From contig JASMDC010000030.1 of NCBI GenBank assembly GCA_030753015.1, positions 1 to 43,225 on the forward strand: 43,225 nucleotides of DNA, given 5' to 3'. The position numbers and the translations under genes are program-made. Source of the DNA: Candidatus Undinarchaeales archaeon. GTDB taxonomy: Archaea > SpSt-1190 > JASMDC01. Under the pieces are notes generated by a model, which made no database searches, was not told where the DNA came from, and worked only from the letters and a program-made list of their open reading frames with translations. Positions 15,646 through 25,633 of the stretch are shown in pieces. The first letter of the stretch is position 1. Each line of letters begins with the position of its first letter.

Positions 15646-18464
15646 CAGCACACCACCCCCTCTAGGTTGCGCCAGTTGCCCGGATTGCCGGAGAGCTGGA
15701 TCCGGCTCGTGTCCGATACCTCGTCACCTGTGTTGTCACGGACCGTCACGACCACATCGAGGGGCATGGCATTCTCGGGTGTCGGACAGAGGCGGATGGC
15801 GGAGAGGTGGAGCCGGACACCGACGCTGGTGGGGTAGACGAATGCTACGGTGTCGCTCACGTCATGCGGTCCGACCCTGACTGAGAAGCTGTCCTTGTTG
15901 ATGGTCTCCCCGCCCTCGAGGTCCATCAAGATGTCCATGTCGAACCCGAGCCCCGCTAGGAGCAGGAACAGAGGCCGCTCGCGTGTCCCCGGTTCAACGC
16001 TGAGGATACGTATCGACAGGGGAACGTGCTCGAGGACGTCGAATTGGGCCCGTGCCTGGCCGGTCCGCCCTAGGTGGTTCACCGCGAAGGTCAGATGGTC
16101 GGCGTCCGTACTATCTCCCTGGATGTACACGACCACGGTCCAGGTACCGGTGTGCCGATCGTAGGTGGCCGATGTCACATCGGCGCGCACCGAGCGTTCC
16201 CCGCCGTCCAGGAGCGTGGTCATGGCCGAAACGGGCACATAGGGCACGTCCGCGCCCTCGGTATCGGTTATGCGCATGCCAAGGCGCACCGTGGCCCCGT
16301 GCTCCACCGCTGTCCGTGATACCCGGCGCGGTGCCACCGAGATCACGTCGATGCCGATCTCGCTCTGCTCAAGGGGGTACCAGACCTCGAAGGGCCGGCG
16401 GACGAGGTGCATGTTATCACCGACAGAGAGCATGAGGAACGCATCGTACCGCCCAGGAGCGAGGGTATGGTTGAAGGCCGTGGAGAATGTCCACTCGTTT
16501 AGGCCGCCGTCGTAGGAGATCCCTGGCAGGGGACCGCCCGTACCGCCCAGGAAGCTGGACGCCTCCAGCTCCTCATGGACGCGCTTGTCGTCCACGTGGT
16601 CGCCCATCTTCACAACTCCGGTCCAGGTCAGGGAAACACCCTCGCTCATGGCATCGGTGCGGACATGGATCGGTTTGAACTCCTTGACCTCGAATGTGAA
16701 CTCTGGTTGCTGGCATCCGGCCAGAGTGCACACCTGGCCAGCCGTACAGGGGGATAGTGCCTGGTCCGACGGATCGAGGCATACGCACGTGCCCGAGCAG
16801 ATCTCGCCTACCTCCACGCACGTGAGGGTCTCCAACCCGCGCTTGGCCACACAGGTGCCGCGCGTACGGATGACTGTGAACGGCGATGTCGAGGCCGATG
16901 GGGACGAGCAGGCAGTGGCGCTCCCCGGCATCGGGAGGCAGGTATCCTGGTACTCGCACACGTCCCGTGGCATGCCGTGCTCGTCGAAACAGAGGCAGAG
17001 GGGGAAGGCTGCGGACGTGGGATGGCATGCCATCCGCGGGCCTATGCAGGGTATATTGGTATCGAGCACGGGGAGGGTGCCCCCAAAGCAGAGGTCGGAG
17101 TGCACGGATCCCTGCCGCGGCCGCCAGTCCACGATCTCTACGGTCTTGACGCCCGTCGCCACGATCTCGCCGCCCTGGTATACCTCCATCTCGATCTCGT
17201 ACATCCCTGGATCGAGCTCATCCTCCAGTTCTATGTCGGCAGGCTCGCAGCCACCGGAGGTCGTTCGGGTCACGACGTTGCCGTCGCTGTCGGTGACAGT
17301 GACCTCGCACAGCTCCCCTTCGCCGGCGGGGAACACCGCGAGGTTCTCGCCCGCAGAGTACACGTCCTTGTCCGTCGTAATCTCTACGGTCCCCTCGCCC
17401 GTATCGGCGAAGGTGAACGCCGCAGTACCGGTGCCCGTGAGCTCGCCACGAGTGGCCCGCACCCGTATCATGTAGTCACCCGGGACCAATCCCGCGGTGC
17501 CCAGTCGTACCCTGTCGCAGGTTGTGAGGTCGAGCTCGTCCCACCGGTGCCCCTCTAGGTTGAGCACAGTCACCTCGCATCGGTCGACCTCGCCTTCAGC
17601 AGAGATGTCTACATCGAAGGACGGGCCGGTGACCGTGGCGGTAGCGATGTTCACAGCGACCGACAGCTGGGCGCGGGAGGCCACAAGGGGCGTGCGCGCG
17701 GAGGAGATGCGAGGGATATCGCCCCATGTGTCGATCGCGATCAATGCCAGCTCGGCACCTTCCTCGACCAGGAGCCCCGTCGTCGGGAGCACGAAGGGCT
17801 CACAGTTCGGGGAGACGGCGCTCAGGGCGGGGCGTGTCTCCCCTGGTTGTATGATGGCGATGATGCAGAGGCTCCCCTGGAGGCGCGGGATATTGAACGC
17901 GTCACCAATGACGAGCGAGCGTGCCAGTTCGGCGACCGACGAGGGGACATCCAGCGGTTGGTCCTGTCCCGATACCGTGAAGGTGGATAGAGTGGGCTGA
18001 TCACGCACGTCCTCAACGATCGCCCGATAGGCGGGGTAATGGATCGAGAGCTCGCGTTCCTCGGCGAGCAGCCCGGGCGCGAGGGTGAACTGTCGGGGCC
18101 GGTACTCATGGGAGAGCCGGACACGTACACCCGCTTCGCCCCAGACATCCTCCCATGCAAGCTCCTCCACGCCGAATATTGGATCATCGTTTACTGTAAA
18201 GATGATCCGTCCTGTGGTAATATCACGCCAAGGTTGGCAATCGGCCGCGGGCGCCGCTATGTTACATCGCGTTCGTAGGTCGGCGTCCGTCAGCACTGCA
18301 GCAGCGCTCGGTTGGAGTTCGAAGGTGACGGTCGCGGTCTGCTTATCGAGGGAGGCGAAGTCCACGTCCTCGGTCACGGAGAAGGCAATCAAGCCAAACG
18401 CGGGGGTCATGACGAGCATGAAAGCGAGGAGCAGGGCCGATGAACGGGACCATCGAGCGACCAT
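15645..18464 (-). CDS. Large exported beta-domain and Cys-rich protein
   Basis: This protein of about 939 residues begins MVARWSRSSALLLAFMLVMT, a clear signal sequence. The body is a series of beta-sandwich-like segments with Ig/CARDB-like character (for example DRCEVTVLNLEG, GDYMIRVRATRGELTGTG, DPGMYEIEMEVYQGG). A central block, about residues 455-605, has more than 20 cysteines (CIGPRMACHPTSAAFPLCLC, CVAKRG, CSGTCVCLDP) and resembles small disulfide-rich modules. No catalytic motif is visible, so a structural or binding role is likely. The ATG at 18464 is 8 bases after GGAGG; an ATG at 18470 overlaps the upstream stop (ATGA) but is too close to that site. It sits between the peptidoglycan-hydrolase fusion and the pilin-like gene. 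Confidence 0.85.
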   Translation of the reverse strand: MVARWSRSSALLLAFMLVMTPAFGLIAFSVTEDVDFASLDKQTATVTFELQPSAAAVLTDADLRTRCNIAAPAADCQPWRDITTGRIIFTVNDDPIFGVEELAWEDVWGEAGVRVRLSHEYRPRQFTLAPGLLAEERELSIHYPAYRAIVEDVRDQPTLSTFTVSGQDQPLDVPSSVAELARSLVIGDAFNIPRLQGSLCIIAIIQPGETRPALSAVSPNCEPFVLPTTGLLVEEGAELALIAIDTWGDIPRISSARTPLVASRAQLSVAVNIATATVTGPSFDVDISAEGEVDRCEVTVLNLEGHRWDELDLTTCDRVRLGTAGLVPGDYMIRVRATRGELTGTGTAAFTFADTGEGTVEITTDKDVYSAGENLAVFPAGEGELCEVTVTDSDGNVVTRTTSGGCEPADIELEDELDPGMYEIEMEVYQGGEIVATGVKTVEIVDWRPRQGSVHSDLCFGGTLPVLDTNIPCIGPRMACHPTSAAFPLCLCFDEHGMPRDVCEYQDTCLPMPGSATACSSPSASTSPFTVIRTRGTCVAKRGLETLTCVEVGEICSGTCVCLDPSDQALSPCTAGQVCTLAGCQQPEFTFEVKEFKPIHVRTDAMSEGVSLTWTGVVKMGDHVDDKRVHEELEASSFLGGTGGPLPGISYDGGLNEWTFSTAFNHTLAPGRYDAFLMLSVGDNMHLVRRPFEVWYPLEQSEIGIDVISVAPRRVSRTAVEHGATVRLGMRITDTEGADVPYVPVSAMTTLLDGGERSVRADVTSATYDRHTGTWTVVVYIQGDSTDADHLTFAVNHLGRTGQARAQFDVLEHVPLSIRILSVEPGTRERPLFLLLAGLGFDMDILMDLEGGETINKDSFSVRVGPHDVSDTVAFVYPTSVGVRLHLSAIRLCPTPENAMPLDVVVTVRDNTGDEVSDTSRIQLSGNPGNWRNLEGVVC

Positions 18465-18466
18465 TT

Positions 18467-21400
18467 TCATCTCCTCCGTGGTGCGCAGGTGCAGCCACAT
18501 GACCTCGTCTCGAGAGTGCAGTCGTTATTGTCTATATGGAGCTCGCAGGTGGAGAGGCAATCCTCGCACACCACTTCGAGGCGGCAACCTCCCAAGTCGA
18601 AGGTGGCGTCGATGGTCTGACGCGCGGTGTCGTCGAACTCTATCTCCTTTTCCTGGATGACCCGTGCGTTGGGGAATAGGGTGGGATCGGCGTCATCGTC
18701 GATCCATAAGGAGCCGTCCCCGTCCGTAGCGGTGACGTGCAGTCCCATGGCGGAACCACCCTCGGGATCGCCGAAAGCTCCGAACACCGACGAGCGGAGA
18801 GTGACGGTACCCCCTCGTGCCAGCTCCGATAGGTCCTGCTGCACCAGTCCACCGATAACGTCCATGCCGTCCTCCAACCGCGGTGCTACCTCGACGCTCC
18901 CTGAGAACGGGACGTGCGCGAGGTTCCTGACATCTATCTCGAACGACACGGGTTGGCGCAGCACCGCCGTGGTGATAGGCCTACCGTCGGCATCACGGAA
19001 CACGGCCTCGGCGATCCTGAGCTGGGGCCGCTTCACCTCGAGGTAGGCCCGGGGGTAGCCGAGCATGACGCGGGAGCGCTCCCCGACGCACCAAGAGGTC
19101 ATGACGCGACCGGTGCACCGCTCCGGATCGAACCCCTGCTCGTCCAGCACCGTGTCCAAGAGCACGCTCCCGTCACCGCCGGTGACGCGGACGCCAATAT
19201 GGAGCACCCAGCCGAGCAGATCGCCCGTGAGCTGGAACGGCGCCGTCTCCACCACCAACTCCTCACCGGGGGCGTCGATCGTCCTGGCAGCGCGCGTCCC
19301 CGCGAGCTCCTGGGACGCGCCGATGACCGCGTACGTCTCCACGGATACAGGGAACATCTGTGTCGTCACGACCAACCGGCCGACGACCTCCATACCGGGG
19401 TTGCCGTCGGTGACCTCCTCGTCGCTGTCCGTGGACACGAAGGCGCCGTGGGTCACACTCACCTCGCCCATCTCGACAACGTGCGTCAGCGGCCCCGCTG
19501 CCGTGGCCACGCCCTCCCCCTCGTCGTCGACGACGTCCAGCTCCAGCTGGACGGTTGCATTGGCCATCCACGGTTCCAGCTGGATGGGGTCGGAGATATA
19601 GGCCCACGAGTCGCCGGGCGCCAGCGGTCGGATGGGGACGTCCCGCAGCTCGATGACCTCTTCCTCGCATGCACACCCGCACTCATACGTGTCAGGACAT
19701 GGCGGGCAGTCGCACTCGCCGATGACCCTGAGCCGGGCGACCGCACGTCCCGTGAAGGAGTAGTCACCCGTGTTGTTCACCACGGCGCGGACCCGGACGC
19801 TCTCGTTGGCATAGAATGTACGGGTCTCCTCTGAGCCGCGGAGAAGCGCCACTTCCGATACGGTGACCTCCGGCGACACGGCTTTGCAGAGCTTGGCACA
19901 CTCCTTCTCGTTCCCGCCCGAGCTCGTGCAGTTCTCCATGCACGCGATGGTGGCATTGGCGGGATCACACCCCTTGAAACATCCATCCCGGGCGTTCCGG
20001 TCCTCCGGGAAGCGTATCCCGCAGTCGGTCACGCACGCAGGATCGCGCCCGCAATCGACGAGGCATGTGTGTTGGATGTCGACGTCGTCCTCGCCCAGGC
20101 AGCGCTCCTCGCAGGCGACCTGCACATCGTCGCACTTCCGCATGCACGTCCGGGCGTCGCCCGAACCGGCCCCGAACTTGATGACACACCCCTCCTCGCA
20201 GATGATGTCCGTCTCGCCGTCGCCAAGGCCCACGCACGCCTCCAGACATGGACGAAGGAGGACCGGGTCAGGCCGCTCGCGCGCGCATGTGTCCTCGCAC
20301 GTCGAGTTGCTCGGATCGCAGGTACGCATGCAGTCAAGGGCCCCGCGAACATCGGTCTCGTTGCCCGCAAGGCAGTCCCGCTTGCACTCGAGTGTATCGT
20401 TGAGCTCATCCTCGGGCTCAGGTGTGGGCGTCGGCATCACCGAGGGCATCGGTGTGGGGCTGACCGTTGCGTTGGGCGTGGGGCTGGGGGTGACGGTGGC
20501 GTTGGGTGTCGGTGAGGGGGTAGGCGACGGTGTCGGTGTGGGCGTCGCGGTGACGTTCCCCATATTGCACTTCTTGATGCACTTACGTGCTGCCGTGCTG
20601 TTGTCCTTGTGCTGGTCCAGGCACGCTTCATCGCACGGCACCTCGCGTGGCTCGCACTCGATCTTGCCCACCGGACGTTCGGTCAATCCCTCAAGGCAGC
20701 ACAGTCCCGTTTCGGACGTCGTCCCCACGCACACGTCGTAGGTCATGCCCGCAGCCCCGTACGGCGACTGGCACACGCTCGCCCCGCTCGTGGGCCCGGA
20801 CATGGGCTGATAGCTGGACCGGGCAGGGGGTACTGCTCCTAGCTGTCCTGCGGTCCCTTCCGTCCCCTCCGGCGCACAGCACTGCCGGGCAAGCTCCAGC
20901 GCCTCTTGGTCCCAGTTGATGGGGCAGTTCATGTCGATGAGATGGTGCCCGCTCCCAGTATGACACACGCACAGGCTGAGCTCGGGGTGACAGTGGGATC
21001 CAGTCGTTCCGAAGCAGAGCTGGCACGCCTCCTGGCACTGCCCCGGGGACAACTGCGCATCATTAGGAGCTGTCGGCGGGCGACGCGTTTTATACCTGAA
21101 GCAGTCCTGCATGTCCATGAAGAGCTTGTCCGGATCGAGGCGCGCCAGGTTCATGAGCGCGGCGACGTGGCCGGACGACCAGGCGTCCACGTTCACGTCC
21201 AGAAGCTCGACGCCTTCCTCCAGCTCGGACTCGCATCTTCCCGTCGGACGACCGCACCCGGCGACCGGTGCATCGCTGGTGATCCGCCTGACGAGTTGTC
21301 GGAGCTCCGGGACACCCTTACTCCCTCCCGAGGAGCTGGACGAACCACCGGCCGCCCGCTCCTTTGCGACGGTCGTCCGGTCCTTGACGTTGTACCGCCC

Positions 21401-24121
21401 GCAGAAGTCACCCCAGACGCCCGAACCACGGTAGCTGACATTCGCGCTGAGCAGTTCGTTGGAGACGATTATGCCGACATCATCCCTGTCACCGTTCTGG
21501 CCGGTAGAGCTGTCGTCCACATCGTATCGCCGATTGCTCGACATGGGGACGTTGAGGGATATGGGCCCGATATTGACGCCGGTGTACCCGATGGAGTCGC
21601 TGTTGCGCGCCATGCCGGGGGTCGATACATCACGGATGAGGGGATCGCCGGCGAGGGTGACGAGGGCCGTCAGCTCGTACTGGAACTCGGTAACCGAATT
21701 ACCTCCCTGCCCTCCCTTCTCCAGCATGCCCACGAGGTCGTTCACGTGCTGCTCGAGCCCGGGGGGCGGGGCGCCGGTCCGCATCGAGCTGCGCACGTCC
21801 CCGGCCAGCAGGCGGAGCTGGCGGGCCACGGCAGAGATTGCGGCTGTGCGCTGGTCGAGAGCGGCCTGGCCCCTGCCCGTGCGCTCGGCCATCGTGCATG
21901 GATCGAGAGTGATGCCGCCGAGGACGTCCGAACTGCCCACGGCGCATGCGTCCCAGAGATCGGACATCGCCCGCTGACAGGCAAGGAGCATAGAAGGCGC
22001 GGTGATGACCGAACGGGCCGATGCGGCGACGACGGTCGCGTTGGCGATCTTGCAGTCACCATTACACTTGGAGGGACAGGTCGCTTTCTCGCGTATACAG
22101 CAATCGCCCTCCTCACCGGGTTTGACGACGCATTCGTAGGTGCCCTTCTCCTCGTCCTTCTTGAACCGCAGGACCTCGCCGCACGCATCCTTCGTATCGC
22201 ACTTCTCGCCCTCGGACGGATCACCGATCTCGCATGCTGACGCGAACGCGCAGGGAACGGCCGCGCAGAGCGGGCATTCTGCGGCCTCCTCGACGGATTT
22301 GCTCTCTTTTAGCTCCGGTGCCGAGCCCGTGGAGTGCTGGAAGGCGGGACCGCCGCTGCCCGGTGTGCCCCCGATATCCCGGCAAGCCTGCTCGAACCGC
22401 TCCTGAACGAGTTCCGGGTAGTATGGCCCGTGACCCCTCTTCCGGCAGTAGTAGTTCGCGTTGTTCCACTTGGTACCGGCACCGTAGTACTTCTCACACG
22501 AGCGCATCATGGAGTCGAATGACGAGGCGCCTCCCTTGCGGTAGTTGATCGCGGTCTCCATAGCACCCATGCCGCGGTTGTAACCGAACTGGACAAAGGA
22601 GAGGGCCTCACTGCTCGACGCACCCAACGAACCGGCCTTGTTCAGGTTCGCAGCAAGTTCCTTGAGCCCCAGGTCGATGCCAAGGTCGGCGTTCCCCTTG
22701 CACGCACAGTACAGCGGGGAGCTCTTGTCCACGCGGCATGGATGGTCGACCTGCATGATACCGCCGCAATTTACGCTTGGATTGCACGAGGACTCCTGCA
22801 TCATGAGGGCCGCGATCTGGAGCGGGTCCACGCGTCCGTTCAATCCGTGCTTCGCCATATAGCGCTCGACGGTCTTCATGTAAGGAGCGCACGCGCCCAA
22901 GCTGCTCGAGCCGAGCTTGCCCATGTCGCCGCCCTGGCATCCGAAGGCGCCCTGTTCACCCTCTGAAGGGTCCTCGGTCTGGCCAGCCGTGGAACCCCCC
23001 CCGCCAGAGTAGTAGGCCTTGATGTCCAGAGGGTCCATGTATTGCCCTGGACCTTGTGGGCGTGCGATGAGGATAGCGAAGTGGAGGTGCGGCACCTTGT
23101 TCCCGAGCCCGACGGCACCCAGGTTCGTACCTGCAGTGACGTGTTTGCCACCGCTCCCGTCCGGGACGTGGAACGCAAGGCTCTTCATGTGCGTGTACCA
23201 GGCGAAATAGTACGTTTTGCCCTTGTACTTGAGCGGCTTGTCGAACTTGAGGAGTACGCTGTTGGGCGTGTCCGGTGGTGTGGTCCACTTCGTGTGACCG
23301 CGCTCGCTGTAAACGAGGGTACCGTCTGCGACGGCGTAGGTCGCGGTGCCCGCGGGGACGTGGATATCGATGCCCCGGTGTCGCCCCGCTGCGCCGTAGG
23401 TCTTCCATTGCGATTGACTCGTCCCCCGGAGCGGTTCGACGAGCTTGCCGCCCCCTGAACCGGACTGCGTGCTTTCGCCATCACCAGTGCCTGTGCCCGT
23501 ACCCTGGTCGGCCCCACTCCCGGAGCCGCTCCCGGTCGCCTCGTCCTCACCGCCACCGACCTCTCGCCCTTCGTCGGGACGACACTCATCGAGCCCCTTC
23601 ACCTCGCATCTTCGCCCCGCGGCCTGGTCGCAGAGCGCGGGTCCGAGGCCCTCGCTGGCGACCTTCATCGCCGTGAGCCCCTCCCCGCCAAGACGGGGAT
23701 CGCAACTGTCCAGTCCGAGCCCTTTTACCTGCTCGATGGCCTTGTTGCAGATCCAACACTGCTGGATGAACCCATCCTGTGCAACTACCATGTTAGTGGA
23801 GATTGTGGAGTAGTGTTGCACCATCTGCTCGTACGCGCCGGCCATGGCGTCGAGGTAGTCGGCCATGTTGTCGAACTCCTGGCCGGTGCAGGGGATAGCG
23901 AGATTGGAGATGTACGGCGCACTCGCACCCGAACTGCCGATGGCGTCGAGCGCTAGACCGCCGATCTCGGTGGTTTCCACCTCCTCCACGCCGTCCTTGG
24001 CTTTCTTGAGCTCCCCCTGCGCGTATCCGTCCTCGATATCCAGGCGCTGGTCTCCGGCGATGACCGAGGCTAGCACCAGGGCGAGCACGAGGAGGACACA
24101 TAGGGCTGATGACCGTTTCAT
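18467..24121 (-). CDS. Giant exported protein with M23 endopeptidase and lytic transglycosylase domains
   Basis: At 1,884 residues this is the largest gene here. Order: signal peptide (MKRSSALCVLLVLALVLASV); Cys-containing helical region; Gly/Ser/Thr linker (about 190-230); M23 peptidase domain (about 235-375) with zinc ligands His248, Asp252 (HRGID) and His347 (HLH, with His345), plus YTHM; SLT-type lysozyme-like domain (about 410-580) with catalytic Glu443 in MMQESSCNP followed by GGIMQVD; Cys-rich and helical regions; a Pro/Thr/Ser tract; at least a dozen Cys-x3-Cys elements (CEERCLG, CLVDC, CFKGC); CARDB-like beta domains; and a Cys-rich C-terminus. Known M23 and SLT domains cut peptide and glycan bonds of peptidoglycan. 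ATG 24121 follows AAGGTGGGGAT; GTG at 24130 is an alternative. First gene of a three-gene operon. Confidence 0.92.
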   Translation of the reverse strand: MKRSSALCVLLVLALVLASVIAGDQRLDIEDGYAQGELKKAKDGVEEVETTEIGGLALDAIGSSGASAPYISNLAIPCTGQEFDNMADYLDAMAGAYEQMVQHYSTISTNMVVAQDGFIQQCWICNKAIEQVKGLGLDSCDPRLGGEGLTAMKVASEGLGPALCDQAAGRRCEVKGLDECRPDEGREVGGGEDEATGSGSGSGADQGTGTGTGDGESTQSGSGGGKLVEPLRGTSQSQWKTYGAAGRHRGIDIHVPAGTATYAVADGTLVYSERGHTKWTTPPDTPNSVLLKFDKPLKYKGKTYYFAWYTHMKSLAFHVPDGSGGKHVTAGTNLGAVGLGNKVPHLHFAILIARPQGPGQYMDPLDIKAYYSGGGGSTAGQTEDPSEGEQGAFGCQGGDMGKLGSSSLGACAPYMKTVERYMAKHGLNGRVDPLQIAALMMQESSCNPSVNCGGIMQVDHPCRVDKSSPLYCACKGNADLGIDLGLKELAANLNKAGSLGASSSEALSFVQFGYNRGMGAMETAINYRKGGASSFDSMMRSCEKYYGAGTKWNNANYYCRKRGHGPYYPELVQERFEQACRDIGGTPGSGGPAFQHSTGSAPELKESKSVEEAAECPLCAAVPCAFASACEIGDPSEGEKCDTKDACGEVLRFKKDEEKGTYECVVKPGEEGDCCIREKATCPSKCNGDCKIANATVVAASARSVITAPSMLLACQRAMSDLWDACAVGSSDVLGGITLDPCTMAERTGRGQAALDQRTAAISAVARQLRLLAGDVRSSMRTGAPPPGLEQHVNDLVGMLEKGGQGGNSVTEFQYELTALVTLAGDPLIRDVSTPGMARNSDSIGYTGVNIGPISLNVPMSSNRRYDVDDSSTGQNGDRDDVGIIVSNELLSANVSYRGSGVWGDFCGRYNVKDRTTVAKERAAGGSSSSSGGSKGVPELRQLVRRITSDAPVAGCGRPTGRCESELEEGVELLDVNVDAWSSGHVAALMNLARLDPDKLFMDMQDCFRYKTRRPPTAPNDAQLSPGQCQEACQLCFGTTGSHCHPELSLCVCHTGSGHHLIDMNCPINWDQEALELARQCCAPEGTEGTAGQLGAVPPARSSYQPMSGPTSGASVCQSPYGAAGMTYDVCVGTTSETGLCCLEGLTERPVGKIECEPREVPCDEACLDQHKDNSTAARKCIKKCNMGNVTATPTPTPSPTPSPTPNATVTPSPTPNATVSPTPMPSVMPTPTPEPEDELNDTLECKRDCLAGNETDVRGALDCMRTCDPSNSTCEDTCARERPDPVLLRPCLEACVGLGDGETDIICEEGCVIKFGAGSGDARTCMRKCDDVQVACEERCLGEDDVDIQHTCLVDCGRDPACVTDCGIRFPEDRNARDGCFKGCDPANATIACMENCTSSGGNEKECAKLCKAVSPEVTVSEVALLRGSEETRTFYANESVRVRAVVNNTGDYSFTGRAVARLRVIGECDCPPCPDTYECGCACEEEVIELRDVPIRPLAPGDSWAYISDPIQLEPWMANATVQLELDVVDDEGEGVATAAGPLTHVVEMGEVSVTHGAFVSTDSDEEVTDGNPGMEVVGRLVVTTQMFPVSVETYAVIGASQELAGTRAARTIDAPGEELVVETAPFQLTGDLLGWVLHIGVRVTGGDGSVLLDTVLDEQGFDPERCTGRVMTSWCVGERSRVMLGYPRAYLEVKRPQLRIAEAVFRDADGRPITTAVLRQPVSFEIDVRNLAHVPFSGSVEVAPRLEDGMDVIGGLVQQDLSELARGGTVTLRSSVFGAFGDPEGGSAMGLHVTATDGDGSLWIDDDADPTLFPNARVIQEKEIEFDDTARQTIDATFDLGGCRLEVVCEDCLSTCELHIDNNDCTLETRSCGCTCAPRRR
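20415..20575 (-). repeat. Pro/Thr/Ser low-complexity coding repeat
   Basis: Within the giant exported protein this stretch codes for short repeats of TPTPSPTP and NATV units. Such tracts are usually extended extracellular spacers, often glycosylated; the NAT triplets are N-glycosylation sequons. The DNA is a degenerate six-base-period repeat and may vary in length between strains. Confidence 0.8.
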
Positions 24122-24175
24122 AATCCCCACCTTCCCATAGCTATACCTATCACTTAGGCCCCCCGAGTCGTGCTA

Positions 24176-24187
24176 TCTTTATACACC
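24176..24187 (-). promoter_or_regulatory. TATA element of the peptidoglycan-hydrolase operon
   Basis: GGTGTATAAAGA on the minus strand predicts a transcript start near 24153, giving a leader of about 30 bases with a ribosome site before ATG 24121. The remainder of the 24131-24320 gap has no gene I can support. Confidence 0.55.
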
Positions 24188-24320
24188 TGATGCCCGCCCA
24201 AGATGCCAAGTGACACGGCTGCCGAGAGCACCATCGATACGGTATGCGACCATATCTCCCCTATAGTATAATGTCTCAGATGCTCGAAGTGTCTATCGAT
24301 GGGAAGTGGATGGATCCGCC

Positions 24321-25625
24321 TCACACTTCCTTGAACCTTGCTGAGAAAGAAGCGTCCTCGCCCGAGATATTGGTGACCGCCAGCCAGAGCGTCCCGTCCT
24401 CGTGTATATCGATGTCCGTTGCTCCACCGTTGAGCGTGTCCGCCACCAGAGTAGGTCCCGATGACCCCACCATAGCAGCGCGCAACCGGAGCCCGTCGGA
24501 CGAACCGCTCTCAACCCTCACTGTGCGCCCCGCGGTGACCTGGGCCTTCATGAACGACATCCCTCCGCGCCCGGACACATCGGCATAGCAGGTCAGTCCA
24601 TCGGAGAGCTCGGTCGCCTTCACCTCACCTATGTCTAGCCGCTCGAACGCGTACATCCCCCCCTCGAACGAGGTGTCGTTCACCGCGATGGCCAGGCCCA
24701 GGTCGGCGAACACGGTGTCGAGGTCGAGGGAGGGGTTCAGACCCCCGAGCCTCGCGTCCAGCGAGTCCTTCCCGTGCAGTGGATCGGCCGTGAGGTCCTT
24801 GATGAAGCTGTCACCGAACCTCTCCCAGAGGTAGTCGCCGAAGAGCATGTAGAGGCCGTAGTGCCCCCGACCGATCTTGTCCGGGATAAGAGCGTGGGAG
24901 GGGTCGCGCAACCAGGTATCGACCCAGCGTTCGTCCGCACCGTAGCCGGTGAGCACCATCGCCACCTCGCTCATGGCCTCGTTGAGCCAGTTCTCCTCAT
25001 CCCGATCGTGGCCCCAATGGATGAGGTGCTGAAGCTCGTGGGCCTGTACGGAGAGCATGTAATCGGAGTCGGGAGCGTAATGGAGCGTGTTGATGTGTAG
25101 GGTCTCATGTCGGTTGGACACAGGGACGTCGAGCTGGTCCTCGACCTTGAAGTAGCCGTCGAAGCTGTGCCCGCGGTACCCCTCCATCTCGTACAGGAAG
25201 AGGTAGACCTTCGGATCGTTGTCGAACTCGTCCGGTGGGTCGCCGAACAGGCCCGTGACCTGGTCGTAGAGACCGTGCTCGGGATCGGAAGGTGTCCCTT
25301 CGTCCCAGGCCCTGATTAGGTTGGCCACCGTCCCCTCGTCAACGGAGTGGCCCCAGGCCGCGTCCTCGACGACGACGTACACGTTCCTCCCCTCACCGCG
25401 CACACTGGCCGCGATCTGCTCGTCCCGGGGGGGCATCACCGACAGGTCCCACACCCACCACATGTCGGTTGCGGGGCCGTACGGTCCCGGGACCGTGACA
25501 TCGTGGTCCGCATAGGCCGGAGGGTACTGGCAGAGGGGTCGGTGGGCCGTTGAGTATACCGGGGCTTGGTCCTCGAGCTCAGGAATGTATTCCGCGACCT
25601 CTTCGACGGGACCTGCGTCTTCCAT
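24321..25625 (-). CDS. Putative HExxH zinc metallopeptidase
   Basis: This 434-residue protein has HELQHLIHWGHDRDEENWLNE-type sequence near residue 200: HELQH supplies two zinc ligands and the glutamate of WLNEAMSE, about 20 residues on, the likely third. The arrangement recalls M6 or M30 (hyicolysin-like) zincins. The last 100 residues look like a beta-sandwich (VTAGRTVRVESGSSDGL, DGTLWLAVTNISGE) of the pre-peptidase C-terminal kind. Unlike the other peptidases in the operon it shows no membrane helix or signal at ATG 25625. GTG at 25637, overlapping the upstream stop as GTGA, adds four residues only. It is the last gene of the seven-gene protease operon, 8 bases after the preceding stop. Confidence 0.85.
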   Translation of the reverse strand: MEDAGPVEEVAEYIPELEDQAPVYSTAHRPLCQYPPAYADHDVTVPGPYGPATDMWWVWDLSVMPPRDEQIAASVRGEGRNVYVVVEDAAWGHSVDEGTVANLIRAWDEGTPSDPEHGLYDQVTGLFGDPPDEFDNDPKVYLFLYEMEGYRGHSFDGYFKVEDQLDVPVSNRHETLHINTLHYAPDSDYMLSVQAHELQHLIHWGHDRDEENWLNEAMSEVAMVLTGYGADERWVDTWLRDPSHALIPDKIGRGHYGLYMLFGDYLWERFGDSFIKDLTADPLHGKDSLDARLGGLNPSLDLDTVFADLGLAIAVNDTSFEGGMYAFERLDIGEVKATELSDGLTCYADVSGRGGMSFMKAQVTAGRTVRVESGSSDGLRLRAAMVGSSGPTLVADTLNGGATDIDIHEDGTLWLAVTNISGEDASFSARFKEV

Positions 25626-25633
25626 CGGGCCGC

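Noticed and set aside
13822-24121. A conjugation-type secretion system, because M23/SLT proteins often accompany such systems.
   Set aside because: No VirB4, VirD4, relaxase or secretion ATPase gene is found in the window.
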